A stretch of DNA of 64,000 nucleotides from Aliishimia sp039978895. GTDB taxonomy: Bacteria; Pseudomonadota; Alphaproteobacteria; Rhodobacterales; Rhodobacteraceae. The notes beneath the pieces were generated by a model. It had not been told where the DNA came from. It ran no database searches and was given only the letters and a program-made list of their open reading frames with translations. Position 1 is the stretch's first letter, and the number at the start of each line of letters is the position of its first letter. The translations under genes and the position numbers were made by a program. Where the stretch lies: positions 1 through 64,000 of the forward strand of contig JBDWAL010000055.1 of assembly GCA_039978895.1 (NCBI GenBank), written 5' to 3'. Positions 1 to 8,209 of this stretch are shown here, one piece after another.

Positions 1-160
1 CCGCTGGTGGCGCAAAACGCGGATCCTTGAGCCAAGTATAGATCATGTTCGCGTTCATTACGTAGCGTCGGGCAACCTGCGCAACAGACACGCCCGGCGG
101 CTTCGTCTGCTGGCAAATCTCCCGCTTCTCATCGTCCGACCGGCTTCGACGCTTCTTCAT
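1..160 (-). CDS. IS66-family TnpA-like transposase accessory protein (5' part)
   Basis: This short frame starts at an ATG at 160 and runs out of the window after 53 codons. It begins MKKRRSRSDDEKREIC and continues with VSVAQVARRYVMNANMIYTW, a helix-turn-helix of the type found at the N-terminus of IS66 TnpA and of IS3 OrfA proteins. The tail LKDPRFAP is typical of TnpA proteins I associate with alphaproteobacterial IS66 elements. In such elements TnpA is a small DNA-binding accessory protein followed by TnpB and a DDE transposase, which would lie outside the window. An IS3-type OrfA is the main alternative. Confidence 0.6.
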   Translation of the reverse strand, partial: MKKRRSRSDDEKREICQQTKPPGVSVAQVARRYVMNANMIYTWLKDPRFAPPA

Positions 161-170
161 AACATGCCCC

Positions 171-200
171 TTAGTGTCCACTTATCTAGATGGACACTTA
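171..200. promoter_or_regulatory. Palindrome in the leader of the transposase gene
   Basis: AGTGTCCA (173-180) and TGGACACT (191-198) are perfect 8-bp inverted arms around a 10-nt spacer containing TCTAGA. One further outer position also pairs. The palindrome lies 12 nt upstream of the tnpA start, where it could be an operator or part of the element's own promoter. No function can be proved from sequence. Confidence 0.4.
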
Positions 201-234
201 GAACACTCACCAAACCAGCGTTAGGGCGGGTTCA

Positions 235-589
235 ACGAGCGCTTACGTTCGAAACGCTCTGGTCGAAACATGGCTCTTGCGTCGGGATGCCTTGAGGTTC
301 GGACATTGATTGCTTCGGCATGATTGCAATTGGTGATCGGGGACGTCGAATTTTGTGACTGTCCAGCATGTGGTCTCCTCAGCGGCATTGTCTCTTTTGA
401 ATGCTACGTCGTCTCTTTGGGGCAGGGTTTCGAAGTCGATTGAAAGCTCGCATCCGTCGCATTTTCTAGAATTGCAAAACGTAGTTACTTGTATGTGAAA
501 GGGAAATTTATGATTTTATTTTAGTTGCTTGCATGGCTTTGGGGGCTTGGTGGATGCGGAAAAATTGAAATAAACCCTGCAAAGAACCC
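235..589. other. Intergenic, nothing recognised
   Basis: I see no convincing open frame or RNA between the insertion element and the small membrane protein. The stretch may hold debris from the insertion and the promoter of the gene at 590. Confidence 0.4.
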
Positions 590-1012
590 ATGGAAAACAT
601 CACGTTTAACCATTCTTTTGTAGGTATTAGCCTGTACTCAAGACAGTACGAATTGTGGGCAAAGGAAAACAAAGTGGCACTTATCGTAGCAGTTCTGGGA
701 AGCGTCTTTGGCTTGTTTGCGGGCATTGTTAGTACAGTTTTGTTTGGGGCATCTCTGCTTGTAGGTTTTGTAATCTACTTGTGTGTTTCCATCGGCCTGA
801 TTGTTGCATGCACAATCAGTTTCGCATTCTCTTCTAAACAGAATGCACCTTCCGACACGACCTTTGAGGACTTGCTCGACGGGGATTGGTCGGAAACTGC
901 GGCACAAGATGCCGTTAAACCAACGAACTCTGAAGCTGCGTTTAAAGAACAGCTCGACGTTCCTTTGTCAGAAGGTGAAAGACGAAACGGAAAAGATCGG
1001 GATTCGGCGTAA
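590..1012 (+). CDS. Small two-helix membrane protein, function unknown
   Basis: This is a 140-residue frame. Residues about 27-50 (ALIVAVLGSVFGLFAGIVSTVL) and 52-78 (ASLLVGFVIYLCVSIGLIVACTISFAF) form two hydrophobic segments, followed by a polar, acidic tail of about 60 residues. The topology suggests an inner-membrane protein with both ends on the same side. The ribosome-binding site is weak (AAGAA about 8 nt upstream). I do not recognise a family. Its position in a decaying region next to an insertion element makes it possible that it is a fragment or no longer expressed. Confidence 0.45.
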   Translation: MENITFNHSFVGISLYSRQYELWAKENKVALIVAVLGSVFGLFAGIVSTVLFGASLLVGFVIYLCVSIGLIVACTISFAFSSKQNAPSDTTFEDLLDGDWSETAAQDAVKPTNSEAAFKEQLDVPLSEGERRNGKDRDSA

Positions 1013-1197
1013 CGAGCGCCCGTCACGAAACATGTAAATCCCGCGCTGTCGATGGGTTCAAGACGTCGTGTCTGGTAGGGATGCATCAATCCGCCTTAGA
1101 CGGCAGGGCACAAGACGGTCAGATTTCCTAAATTTCGCAAATAGGCGTTGAATGCACTTGAATGACGCCCATTCAGTCATTTGAAAACTCACCGGTC

Positions 1198-1995
1198 TCA
1201 TTTGGCCGCATCAAGTGCGCCAAACTCATAAGTGCAAAATTGTTCGTATTGAAGCGTTACAGTTGAACCATTTGTCTGCACGACGCCAAGAGACGGTGCT
1301 TCTTGTGCTGGTTTAAAAGTGCGCCATGACCATTCTCGGCGCGGCGGGGGCGCTTGACATAAACCCGAATGCATGGACCCAAACGCAATCGCAGAGACAG
1401 TTCCGGTTATTGGCCGATGGACGTGGACTATGAACAGGTGCTGCACACAATCAAATTGCGAAACAAGTTTTAGAAACTGCGCGCCATTTTCCAATTTTTC
1501 CGTGTCTTGCATTGGCAGGTCAAGAGCCAGGGGTGGGTGATGCATGAAAAGGAAGACTGGCGCGCAGCCGGACTCCTTTAAAGTTTTATGCAGCCAGTCA
1601 CGCCTTACTTCACAGAACTCGCCCGCATCGGATCCGATCTTGTGGGTGTCAAGACAGACGATGGTTCCTTCATCAATGGGGACTGTATACTGAACGCAGC
1701 CCTTCATGCAGGTATCCGGTAACGAAAAGACTTGGCGGAACAGAGCCCTGTCATCATGATTGCCGACCATGGTAAGAAAGGGCATCTGCAGTCCCTTCAA
1801 CCTAGAGGCCACCGCTTGATAGTCCTCAAAGCAATCATTATTTACGACATCGCCCGTGATGACGCATAGCGCCGCATCCGCGTGTTGTGCGGTCACGTGA
1901 TCTATTGCGGATTGAAGTCGGAGCTTGGGATCGTGACCAAAGACGTCTCCCTCTTGCGCGAAGTGAATGCCTGATAACCATATCAGCTTGGTCAT
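1198..1995 (-). CDS. Metallophosphoesterase, CpdA-like, with two altered active-site motifs
   Basis: This 265-residue protein has the calcineurin-type phosphoesterase layout of CpdA (cyclic-AMP phosphodiesterase-like) enzymes: GDVVN at about 48-52, GNHDD at about 77-81, HHPP at about 152-155 and a late HVHRP. In active members the first motif is D-x-H, where the Asp binds a metal. Here it reads LSGIHF, so the Asp is Gly at residue 9 (GGC, one base from GAC). The usual GH in front of the last motif is also changed (VHVHRP for GHVHRP). The frame is intact, but loss of a metal ligand suggests reduced or lost activity. It lies beside several pseudogenes, which fits early decay. Confidence 0.8.
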   Translation of the reverse strand: MTKLIWLSGIHFAQEGDVFGHDPKLRLQSAIDHVTAQHADAALCVITGDVVNNDCFEDYQAVASRLKGLQMPFLTMVGNHDDRALFRQVFSLPDTCMKGCVQYTVPIDEGTIVCLDTHKIGSDAGEFCEVRRDWLHKTLKESGCAPVFLFMHHPPLALDLPMQDTEKLENGAQFLKLVSQFDCVQHLFIVHVHRPITGTVSAIAFGSMHSGLCQAPPPRREWSWRTFKPAQEAPSLGVVQTNGSTVTLQYEQFCTYEFGALDAAK

Positions 1996-2044
1996 AATGA
2001 TATCCGATTGTGTTTTGGCGATAGGTTGACACGTGGCGAAGCGC

Positions 2045-2670
2045 TCAGATCGCGATGGTTATCAATAGTTTCAGGGCAACCAGAAAAAAGGCCACTGCAA
2101 ACACCGCCGAAATAGGTTGTTGCTTAGCGAAATAAATCTGAGCCGTTTGAGGCCTTGATAAAATTGTTGCAGTAAGGGTGTGCCCAATGACAGGGACGGC
2201 ACCGCTCAGAAAGATAGCTGCAAGTGTCCATGTCTGGTGGTCTGAGGGCCGTAAAAACCGATGCAAAAAAACAAGATCGCCTTTGAATTTGTGAAGATGA
2301 CCAAAAGCCCAATACAATAATACGAGCTTGGGTCAGCTGTTGAGGGGGATGAGCCGTTACCCGACATTGGAATCAACGTAATTTTAAGAGCGCGAATACC
2401 CAAATAGAAAAGGTAGGCGCACCCGAAAAGCTGAATAAATACAATGGCGTGCGGCGCTGTTTTGAAAATGACATCGCTAATCGTGATTGCAGCGATACTC
2501 CAAACCACGTTTCCTGTTGAAATTCCAAGCCCGGCGATAAGCCCTGCTGCTCACCCTCCTTTCAAAGAGGGGTCGATGACCGCGAGCATGTTTGGGTCGG
2601 GGGACATCCAAGCCAAAGCCAAGATTCCCGACAGAGTTAACAAGGATATAAACATATCTGAATTTTGCAT
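2045..2670 (-). pseudogene. LysE/RhtB-family amino-acid exporter, broken
   Basis: From an ATG at 2670 the frame reads MQNSDMFISLLTLSGILALA and then the LysE-like SPDPNML, but hits an in-frame TGA at 2551-2553 after LKGG. The same frame then continues with AAGLIAGLGISTGNVVWSIAAI and typical hydrophobic LysE helices down to about 2280. There a run of seven A on the plus strand (2265-2271) marks the place where the reading frame changes. The C-terminal helices (LAAIFLSGAVPVIGHTL to the stop at 2045) are in another frame. One nonsense change and one frameshift make a working exporter unlikely. It is divergent from a broken LysR regulator, the usual partner of such exporters. Confidence 0.85.
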
Positions 2671-2774
2671 AGGGCTTGGCTTCTTTCGATTTTGCCCCTT
2701 TTGGCACGCAGGCAACACGTTGACCAACCATGTTTCCGAATGTTGGTATTAGTAAAACTAATATCAAAATACGC

Positions 2775-3649
2775 ATGCAGAATTTGAACCTAAACTCCCT
2801 CAGGATGTTTGCCTCCGCTGCTCGTCACGGCAGTTTCCTCAACGCGGGCGCGGAGTAAAACATATCTCAAGGCGCTGTTTCCCAAAGAATTAAGCTGCTC
2901 GAGTTGGACTTGGGGCTTTCATTATTCGAACGCGAAGCACGTGGGGTGTCCCTCACGAAGGCGGGCCGTGAACTCGCTCAAGCGGTCGAAACGTCTCTGG
3001 GGATGATCGAAGGAGCAGCCAAGAACATTCAACGTTTCGGAAATGAAATTACTCTGCATGTTTCGCCTTCTATCGCTCGAAAGTGGCTCGCGCCAAGGCT
3101 TCCTGAGTTTTCGAAAATAAGCCCTCATACCCAACACTCGATAGAGGCGAAAGCCGAGGTGTTGATGCGACGACCCTTAATCAAAAGGAGGTTGCAATGC
3201 GTGATGGCAAGAGCTTTCGCGCTAAGGGCAACCAGCAAATCAAGCGTCTTATCGAGTTGGAGTTGGTCGCAATATGCAATCCCGAATTCTTGGTCGCTGA
3301 ACGCGAACTTACCCTCACTGAAATTTTGTCTTTTCCACTCATCCAAGGCACTCACCGTCGTTGGGATCAACTGTTCGAACAAGAAGGCACGCCGAAGGCA
3401 CTAGAAACGCTCAACTTTAATTCAGCGTCTTTGGTGATCGATGCCGCAATTAACATGCAAGGAATCGCGATTGTCCCTCTCTTGTTTGTTCAAGACGACA
3501 TTAAAGCAGGGCGCCTTAAGGAAGTTTGGAGGGACAAGACCCCATCCGGGGAGTTTCTATTTTTGATGTGGCCAAGGAACGACAGACCTTCCAAGCCAAT
3601 TGCGGATTTGGTGCGATGGATTCAGGCCGAATTTGACCATGATATTTGA
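2775..3649 (+). pseudogene. LysR-family regulator (GcvA-like), broken
   Basis: An ATG at 2775 starts MQNLNLNSLRMFASAARHGSFLNAGAE, the start of a LysR helix-turn-helix, but TAA follows at 2856-2858. The same frame continues with NISQGAVSQRIKLLELDLGLSLFERE, the recognition helix and start of the linker helix, to about 3165. The effector-binding domain then resumes in a different frame (IELELVAICNPEFLVAERELTLTEI, later NSASLVIDAAINMQGIAIVP) to the stop at 3649. At least one nonsense change and one frameshift are visible. It is divergently paired with the broken LysE gene, so regulator and exporter appear to have been lost together. Confidence 0.85.
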
Positions 3650-4122
3650 AAGCATGAACGCGGTGCGGTTGGTTGACCATCGGACTTTGATCCCAGAAAG
3701 CCTCTAGTTTGAGAGCACTACAGAGCATGACATTAAACCGGCCCCGCAGTTGTGCCTAAACGACCCGCCCTGAGGCCTGTTTTCGTGTGGAAATTCAAGC
3801 AGCAGTGCGGTGAATGGTTCGCCAGCCCCTTATGGACGCCTTACCGTAGTATTTCGCCCCCGAAGTCAGCGATCCGTGAGTGGCTACTTCGAGCCTAGTA
3901 TCCACAAGAGGTACGCTTGCATCCGAAACGCGTCATTCTGCAGTGCGGAAAAACGACTTCAACCTACTTGCTCGTCAAAGATGTATTCCTGCGAAATTAT
4001 CTTAATTTTAGTAAATCATGGATTGCTGAAGATTGCCGAAAATGGGTGTGCACAGTTACACCAAACAGGATTGCGGATCGATTGGCATGATGAATTTAGG
4101 ACCGCGTTTTAAGCGGTACCGT
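3650..4122. other. Intergenic, nothing recognised
   Basis: Short frames here have no recognisable protein features or ribosome-binding sites. I interpret the stretch as non-coding or as degraded remains. Confidence 0.4.
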
Positions 4123-4460
4123 ATGAAGTTACTTGTCTTACCGGCTTTGCTTACCGCCCTTGCAGGATGTTCCTCACTCGGGGAGGACAGCTATGACTAC
4201 CGCGCCGATCCGGTGTAGCAGCATTGGTAGCCAACGCGCCGAAGACCCTGCCGCCCCGCGTGCCCGCGCAACTGCTAGAGAACGTCCGCACCAAAACCAG
4301 CATCGACGGGTTCTGCGACGTGTTCAACAAGGGCACCCGACAGCAATACGCGACGTGCTGGTATCCATCTCATTTGGCTCAAAAAACCACAATGGGTGCT
4401 TTACGAATACGTTCGGCCCAATGGAGGTTCAGTCGGGAGCCGCGCGGGCGACCGAGTTGA
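4123..4460 (+). pseudogene. Small lipoprotein gene, frameshifted (probable)
   Basis: An ATG at 4123 starts MKLLVLPALLTALAGCSSLG, a clear lipoprotein signal with lipobox LTALAGC, but the frame stops at 4216-4218 after 31 residues. From about 4224 another frame reads LVANAPKTLPPRVPAQLLEN and then TKTSIDGFCDVFNKGTRQQY, which has the composition of real protein and joins naturally to the lipoprotein part (ADPV followed by LVANAP). A small insertion of about 8 nt near 4216-4223 would explain the break. Frame usage after about 4390 is again uncertain. I do not recognise the family. It could alternatively be a genuine 31-residue lipoprotein. Confidence 0.5.
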
Positions 4461-4514
4461 CCGTTGGCAAGGTGTCGCAATTTTAGAACCGTACACATTT
4501 TGAGAGGCAAAGGC

Positions 4515-4973
4515 ATGACCTTTCTAAACACCGATCTTTTGCATGCTTATGCGACGTTGTCAGACTTCGCATACATTGATGAGATTTTCCTTTTACCCGA
4601 CTCGAGTTTCGCCGGCGTGTCCGGCACCTTCGAAAACGTCTCCAAGGAGATCGACGGCGACTTTGGTTTCCAAGCGCGCGCTTTTTTCAACGACACAATC
4701 GATGAATTGGTCATCTCTTTCTCTGGGACGGAAGGGGTGCTGGACGACAATTTCGACCTCGGTGAGTTTTTGCAGACGCGCCTACCAATATTGGCCTGAC
4801 GCTCGCAGGTCGCGGAGGGCGTGGACTTCGTCATTAATGCTATCAACGGGATGACGACAGAGTTTTTCATGCTGCCCGGCACCTATTCGATCACTTATAT
4901 CGGCCATTCGCTGGACGGATTTCTTGCTCAAACGGCGAATGCCTTGGCCGGTGCATCGCTTTTTCTTAACTAA
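4515..4973 (+). pseudogene. Lipase-like (alpha/beta hydrolase, lipase class 3 type) head, interrupted and truncated
   Basis: The frame from the ATG at 4515 reads MTFLNTDLLHAYATLSDFAY and later ARAFFNDTIDELVISFSGTE, which resembles the N-terminal lipase domain of secreted RTX lipases in roseobacters. An in-frame TGA at 4797-4799 interrupts it. The same frame then stays open with VAEGVDFVINAINGMTTEFF and TYSITYIGHSLDGFLAQTAN to TAA at 4971-4973. The lipase elbow is GHSLDG, where GxSxG with a final Gly is usual (GHSLGG). The downstream half and any RTX repeats are missing. Nonsense change, altered elbow and truncation together indicate a dead gene. Confidence 0.8.
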
Positions 4974-5265
4974 AGAGAACGCTCGATGCCCATGTAATGG
5001 TGGTGTTTGACGTGTATATTGCGTCTTAAGTGATTTGGTTTAAGCAATCCACGAAAGCGCCTATGATCATCGATCCGTCCCGCGCGAGCTTCGCTTGGGA
5101 GGTCCGCTATTAACCTTTCTTTTAGCATTTCGTTGATGTGAATGTGTTCAACGGTATACAAAGATATCAATCCTAACCGGATGTAAGTAAATGTAACTGC
5201 CATGTGTGTGGACCTGATGGGCCACACGGGTCCGCGGATCTACACCGAACAAAAGGGTGTTTGAA

Positions 5266-6021
5266 ATGCGAGTACTGATGAGCGTATCAACTTGGGATGG
5301 ATTGTTGTTGCAGGCCTATCTGCAAGAAAACGGTTTCCTCGTAACAGCTGCGAATGACGGCACAGATGTTTTTGAATCTCTTAACCTTTTAGGCCGTCCA
5401 ATTGTGATGCTTGAAACGGATTTGCCGGACGTACATTGGGCGGAAAGCCTTGAGAGATTGCGCCGCGAACATAGGAACATGAGCATCCTTATCCTGAACA
5501 GCAATAGAAGTGATGCTGATATGACGCGGGCCTTCGAATTAGGGGCCGATGAGGTGATTGACCCCAATATGGATAGCCGAGAGGTTGCAGCCCGTATTCG
5601 CGCGGTCACCATTCGACGCGCCGGGCACTCTGGTCCTAATCTCAACTTTGGACCAATGCGATTGCGCATGGAAGAGCGGCGTGTGTATTGGGGCCCTCAG
5701 AAAATTGACCTGACGCCGACACAATACAACATCTTCGAAACTATCTGTCTCGCCTCGCCATATTCGGTCAGCAGACATGTTATCATGGCCGAACTCTATG
5801 GCATTGAAGAAGAATGTGAGCCGCTTTCAATCAATGTGTTCATATCGCACATTCGGTCACGTTTGGTTGCCGCTGGCGCGCCGAGAAACGCGATTGAAAC
5901 GGTACTTGGCCGCGGTTATCGCTTGTCACAGTTTGAGCCAATGGAAAACGTCATGCCGTTGCCACAGGGGTTGCTGGTGAAAGAACCAAAGCAATTGAAC
6001 GAACTGGCCTCTGTCGCATAA
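5266..6021 (+). CDS. CtrA-like winged-helix regulator with degenerate receiver domain
   Basis: This protein of about 251 residues has an N-terminal receiver-like domain (1-115) and an OmpR/CtrA-type winged helix (about 125-225: IDLTPTQYNIFETICLASPY, SINVFISHIRSRL, IETVLGRGYRL). The closest layout I recall is CtrA. Receiver residues needed for phosphorylation are missing: the acidic pair after strand 1 is absent (MRVLMSVSTW), the acceptor Asp is Glu (residue 50, MLETDLPD), and the conserved Lys-Pro is Asp-Pro (VIDPNM). It is probably phosphorylation-independent, or Glu mimics the active state. I chose the ATG at 5266 over an upstream GTG at 5257 because AAGGG sits at a suitable distance. Confidence 0.8.
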   Translation: MRVLMSVSTWDGLLLQAYLQENGFLVTAANDGTDVFESLNLLGRPIVMLETDLPDVHWAESLERLRREHRNMSILILNSNRSDADMTRAFELGADEVIDPNMDSREVAARIRAVTIRRAGHSGPNLNFGPMRLRMEERRVYWGPQKIDLTPTQYNIFETICLASPYSVSRHVIMAELYGIEEECEPLSINVFISHIRSRLVAAGAPRNAIETVLGRGYRLSQFEPMENVMPLPQGLLVKEPKQLNELASVA

Positions 6022-6226
6022 AAGAAAGAAAAAAGGGATTTGGGCCTCGATTGCGGGGCCTGAATTGGGTGGCCTCAAGTATTAGGCTATCAGCTCTGCA
6101 AGCTTCGATTTCGGGTCGAATGTTCTCAGCGAGTTGAATACGCTTGGCGCAAATTGTCGCTCAAGGGAACTGGGTTCTCAAAATTTTTCATCGCGAAGCG
6201 CTTTAAAATAGTCTAACGCCTCGGAT

Positions 6227-6595
6227 ATGCTCATCGCGTTTACCATCTTTTTCCGGCTGTTCACGACGGTTGCATTGATAAATGCAATGGTCGTAGCTGG
6301 CGTTGTGCATTCAGGGTTGCGCCCTGCTGCAACATCACCGGAACTTGCGGCCTATGTGGCTTCTGGTGGTTCTTTGTTCGATATCTGCGGAAACTCTGGT
6401 GTACCAGAAAACGCGCGGGTTCAAAAATGCGAAGTCTGTCAACTAGCTGGAGCTGCCATCTTACCGCGCAACTGTCATGGCGTGCCGCTGGTACTCTCTG
6501 ATCAGACGCGTGTACTGTCGTTCGTCTCAAAACGACTCCTGCATACGCGCCCTTTGGATCCAACGCGCCTTACCCGTGCTCCTCCACATGCCTGA
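6227..6595 (+). CDS. Small secreted or membrane-anchored protein with CxxC motif, partner of PepSY protein
   Basis: This is a 122-residue protein with an N-terminal hydrophobic segment (about 3-28, signal peptide or anchor), then a Cys at FDICG and a CEVC pair in VQKCEVCQLAGAAILP. The pattern resembles small DUF2946-like proteins that occur beside metal-related membrane proteins, but I am not certain of the family. It lies 67 nt upstream of a PepSY-domain membrane protein on the same strand. A role in metal handling or in the envelope is an inference from those cysteines and that neighbour. Confidence 0.55.
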   Translation: MLIAFTIFFRLFTTVALINAMVVAGVVHSGLRPAATSPELAAYVASGGSLFDICGNSGVPENARVQKCEVCQLAGAAILPRNCHGVPLVLSDQTRVLSFVSKRLLHTRPLDPTRLTRAPPHA

Positions 6596-6662
6596 CCTCT
6601 CCTAAGACAAGAGTTCAATTTTAACCCGCTATGGATGCGGGCTACAGGCTTGGAGCCAACAC

Positions 6663-8051
6663 ATGACATCTACTGACACGAATGCGCAGCCCGAGGGCGG
6701 CGTGAACAAACTTTATTTCGCAGCGTGGCGCTGGCATTTCTATGCCGGGTTGTTTGTAATCCCATTTCTAAGCGTTCTGGCCATAACTGGTATGAGCATG
6801 CTGTGGATCGCTTGGGTGGACGGAAGAGACGGGGAACGCACCCTTGTCGTTCCAACAGAGATGGCGACCCCAATTTCGGTTCAAGCAAGCGCTGCAGTTG
6901 CAGAAGTTCCAGACGGGGTTTTGAAGCAATACGTGGCGCCGCGCACAGTTGACGTGGCCGCGTTGTTCCGGGTCGATCAGGGCGATGACGCGATAATGGT
7001 TGTCGTTGACCCATACACCGCGCAAGTGATCGAAACTTATCCGCGCCACAGCGGGTGGTATGATTTTGCGGACAGTATTCATAGTGAATTGATGATCGGT
7101 GTGACGGGAGACAGGATGCTTGAAACAGCGGCTTCGCTGACGCTTGTTTTGATCGCAACTGGCTTGTATCTTTGGTGGCCCCGTAGGGTCGGATGGCGCC
7201 AAGCACTAGTTCCCAGTTTCCCAAAGGGTCGCGGGATGTGGAAATCACTACATGGTGTGGTCGGGATATGGCTGTCCGTTTTCTTGTTTTTCTTCCTAAT
7301 CTCGGGCCTGGCTTGGTCAGGTGTCTGGGGCGGGAAAATGGTTCAAGCTTGGAGCCAATTTCCGGCGGAAAAATGGGACAACGTGCCTTTATCAGATGAG
7401 ACACATGCCAGCATGAACCACGCCCGCCGCGAGGTGCCTTGGGCGCTTGAGCAAACGCCGTTGCCTGCTTCTGGCAGTGATGCCGGGGCCTTAGGTGTCG
7501 CAGGCAAGGCTGTAACGCTGGATACGGTTGATGCTTTGGCGCGCGAGATCGGTTTTGACGCACGTTACCAACTGAATGTGCCCCAATCTGCATCTGGGGT
7601 TTGGACTCTGAGTCGCGACTCGATGAGCACAGACAGCACCGATCCTATGTCTGATCGCACTGTGCATGTTGATCAATACACCGGAAAGATTTTGGCGGAT
7701 GTTCAGTTTCAGGATTATTCGTTGGCTGGTAAGGCAATGGCCGTTGGGATTGCGCTGCACATGGGCACGATGGGCCTTTGGAGTGTGCTTGCGAATTCAA
7801 TTGTTTGCTTGTCGGTTCTATTCTTGTGCGTCAGTGCTGTTGTGCTGTGGTGGAAACGACGCCCCGCGCACGCAGGTCGGCTGTCTGCACCGCCGATGCC
7901 AAAGGAATTGCCGCTGTGGCAGGGGGCTGTTTTGGTCGGTTTGGGTGTTGCGATGGCCTTCCCGATGGCGGGTTTGGCCCTATTGAGTGTCTTACTTCTA
8001 GATACTGTGATCCTGTCCAACGTGCCGCAATTGCGCCGTCGTCTGACATAA
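6663..8051 (+). CDS. PepSY-associated transmembrane protein
   Basis: This 462-residue inner-membrane protein has the PepSY_TM layout. An N-terminal helix follows AAWRWHFYAGLFVIPFLSVLAITGM, and a periplasmic PepSY-like portion (about 60-140, with VVVDPYTAQVIETYP) precedes HSELMIGVTGDRMLE and further helices (LTLVLIATGLYLWWPRR; GVVGIWLSVFLFFFLISGLAW). A second PepSY-like portion (VHVDQYTGKILADVQF) is followed by more helices at the C-terminus. Such proteins accompany siderophore uptake or metal and flavin reductases and may take part in transmembrane electron transfer. GGAGCC lies upstream of the ATG. A strong hairpin follows the stop codon. Confidence 0.85.
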   Translation: MTSTDTNAQPEGGVNKLYFAAWRWHFYAGLFVIPFLSVLAITGMSMLWIAWVDGRDGERTLVVPTEMATPISVQASAAVAEVPDGVLKQYVAPRTVDVAALFRVDQGDDAIMVVVDPYTAQVIETYPRHSGWYDFADSIHSELMIGVTGDRMLETAASLTLVLIATGLYLWWPRRVGWRQALVPSFPKGRGMWKSLHGVVGIWLSVFLFFFLISGLAWSGVWGGKMVQAWSQFPAEKWDNVPLSDETHASMNHARREVPWALEQTPLPASGSDAGALGVAGKAVTLDTVDALAREIGFDARYQLNVPQSASGVWTLSRDSMSTDSTDPMSDRTVHVDQYTGKILADVQFQDYSLAGKAMAVGIALHMGTMGLWSVLANSIVCLSVLFLCVSAVVLWWKRRPAHAGRLSAPPMPKELPLWQGAVLVGLGVAMAFPMAGLALLSVLLLDTVILSNVPQLRRRLT

Positions 8052-8057
8052 GAAACC

Positions 8058-8091
8058 GCCCTGCACCGACACGTTTTGTTCGGTGCAGGGC
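8058..8091 (+). terminator. Strong hairpin after the PepSY gene
   Basis: GCCCTGCACCGA (8058-8069) and TCGGTGCAGGGC (8080-8091) form a perfect 12-bp stem with a 10-nt loop, 7 nt after the stop codon. There is no long T run, so it may act as a terminator or as an mRNA-stabilising 3' end. Confidence 0.65.
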
Positions 8092-8131
8092 ACACTTGAT
8101 TATGGACAAAGTGCAATAGTGCGAAAGCGAA

Positions 8132-8160
8132 TGGAACTTCCGCTTTACATCTAAGTTCCA
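8132..8160. promoter_or_regulatory. Inverted repeat upstream of the NarL-type regulator
   Basis: TGGAACTT (8132-8139) and AAGTTCCA (8153-8160) are perfect 8-bp inverted arms separated by 13 nt, 49 nt upstream of the GTG start at 8210. Position and symmetry suit a regulator binding site, possibly autoregulatory. Its sequence differs from the palindrome found in front of the polysaccharide operons. Confidence 0.4.
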
Positions 8161-8209
8161 ATCTCAAAAATGAAGTGGTATCTCTGGTCTGCAATCCAGT
8201 GAGGAAAAC

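Larger units (their letters stand above)
1..234 (-). mobile_element. Truncated IS66-type insertion element, one end
   Basis: The window opens inside an insertion sequence whose first gene reads leftward off the edge. A plausible outer end is the inverted sequence at 219-234, which read outward from the gene side starts TGAACCCGCCC. I cannot see the other end, so neither the terminal repeat nor a target duplication can be confirmed. The boundary at 234 is inferred. Confidence 0.45.

Noticed and set aside
6670..7593. 307-codon open frame antisense to the PepSY gene
   Set aside because: Composition and lack of motifs mark it as a shadow of the real gene.
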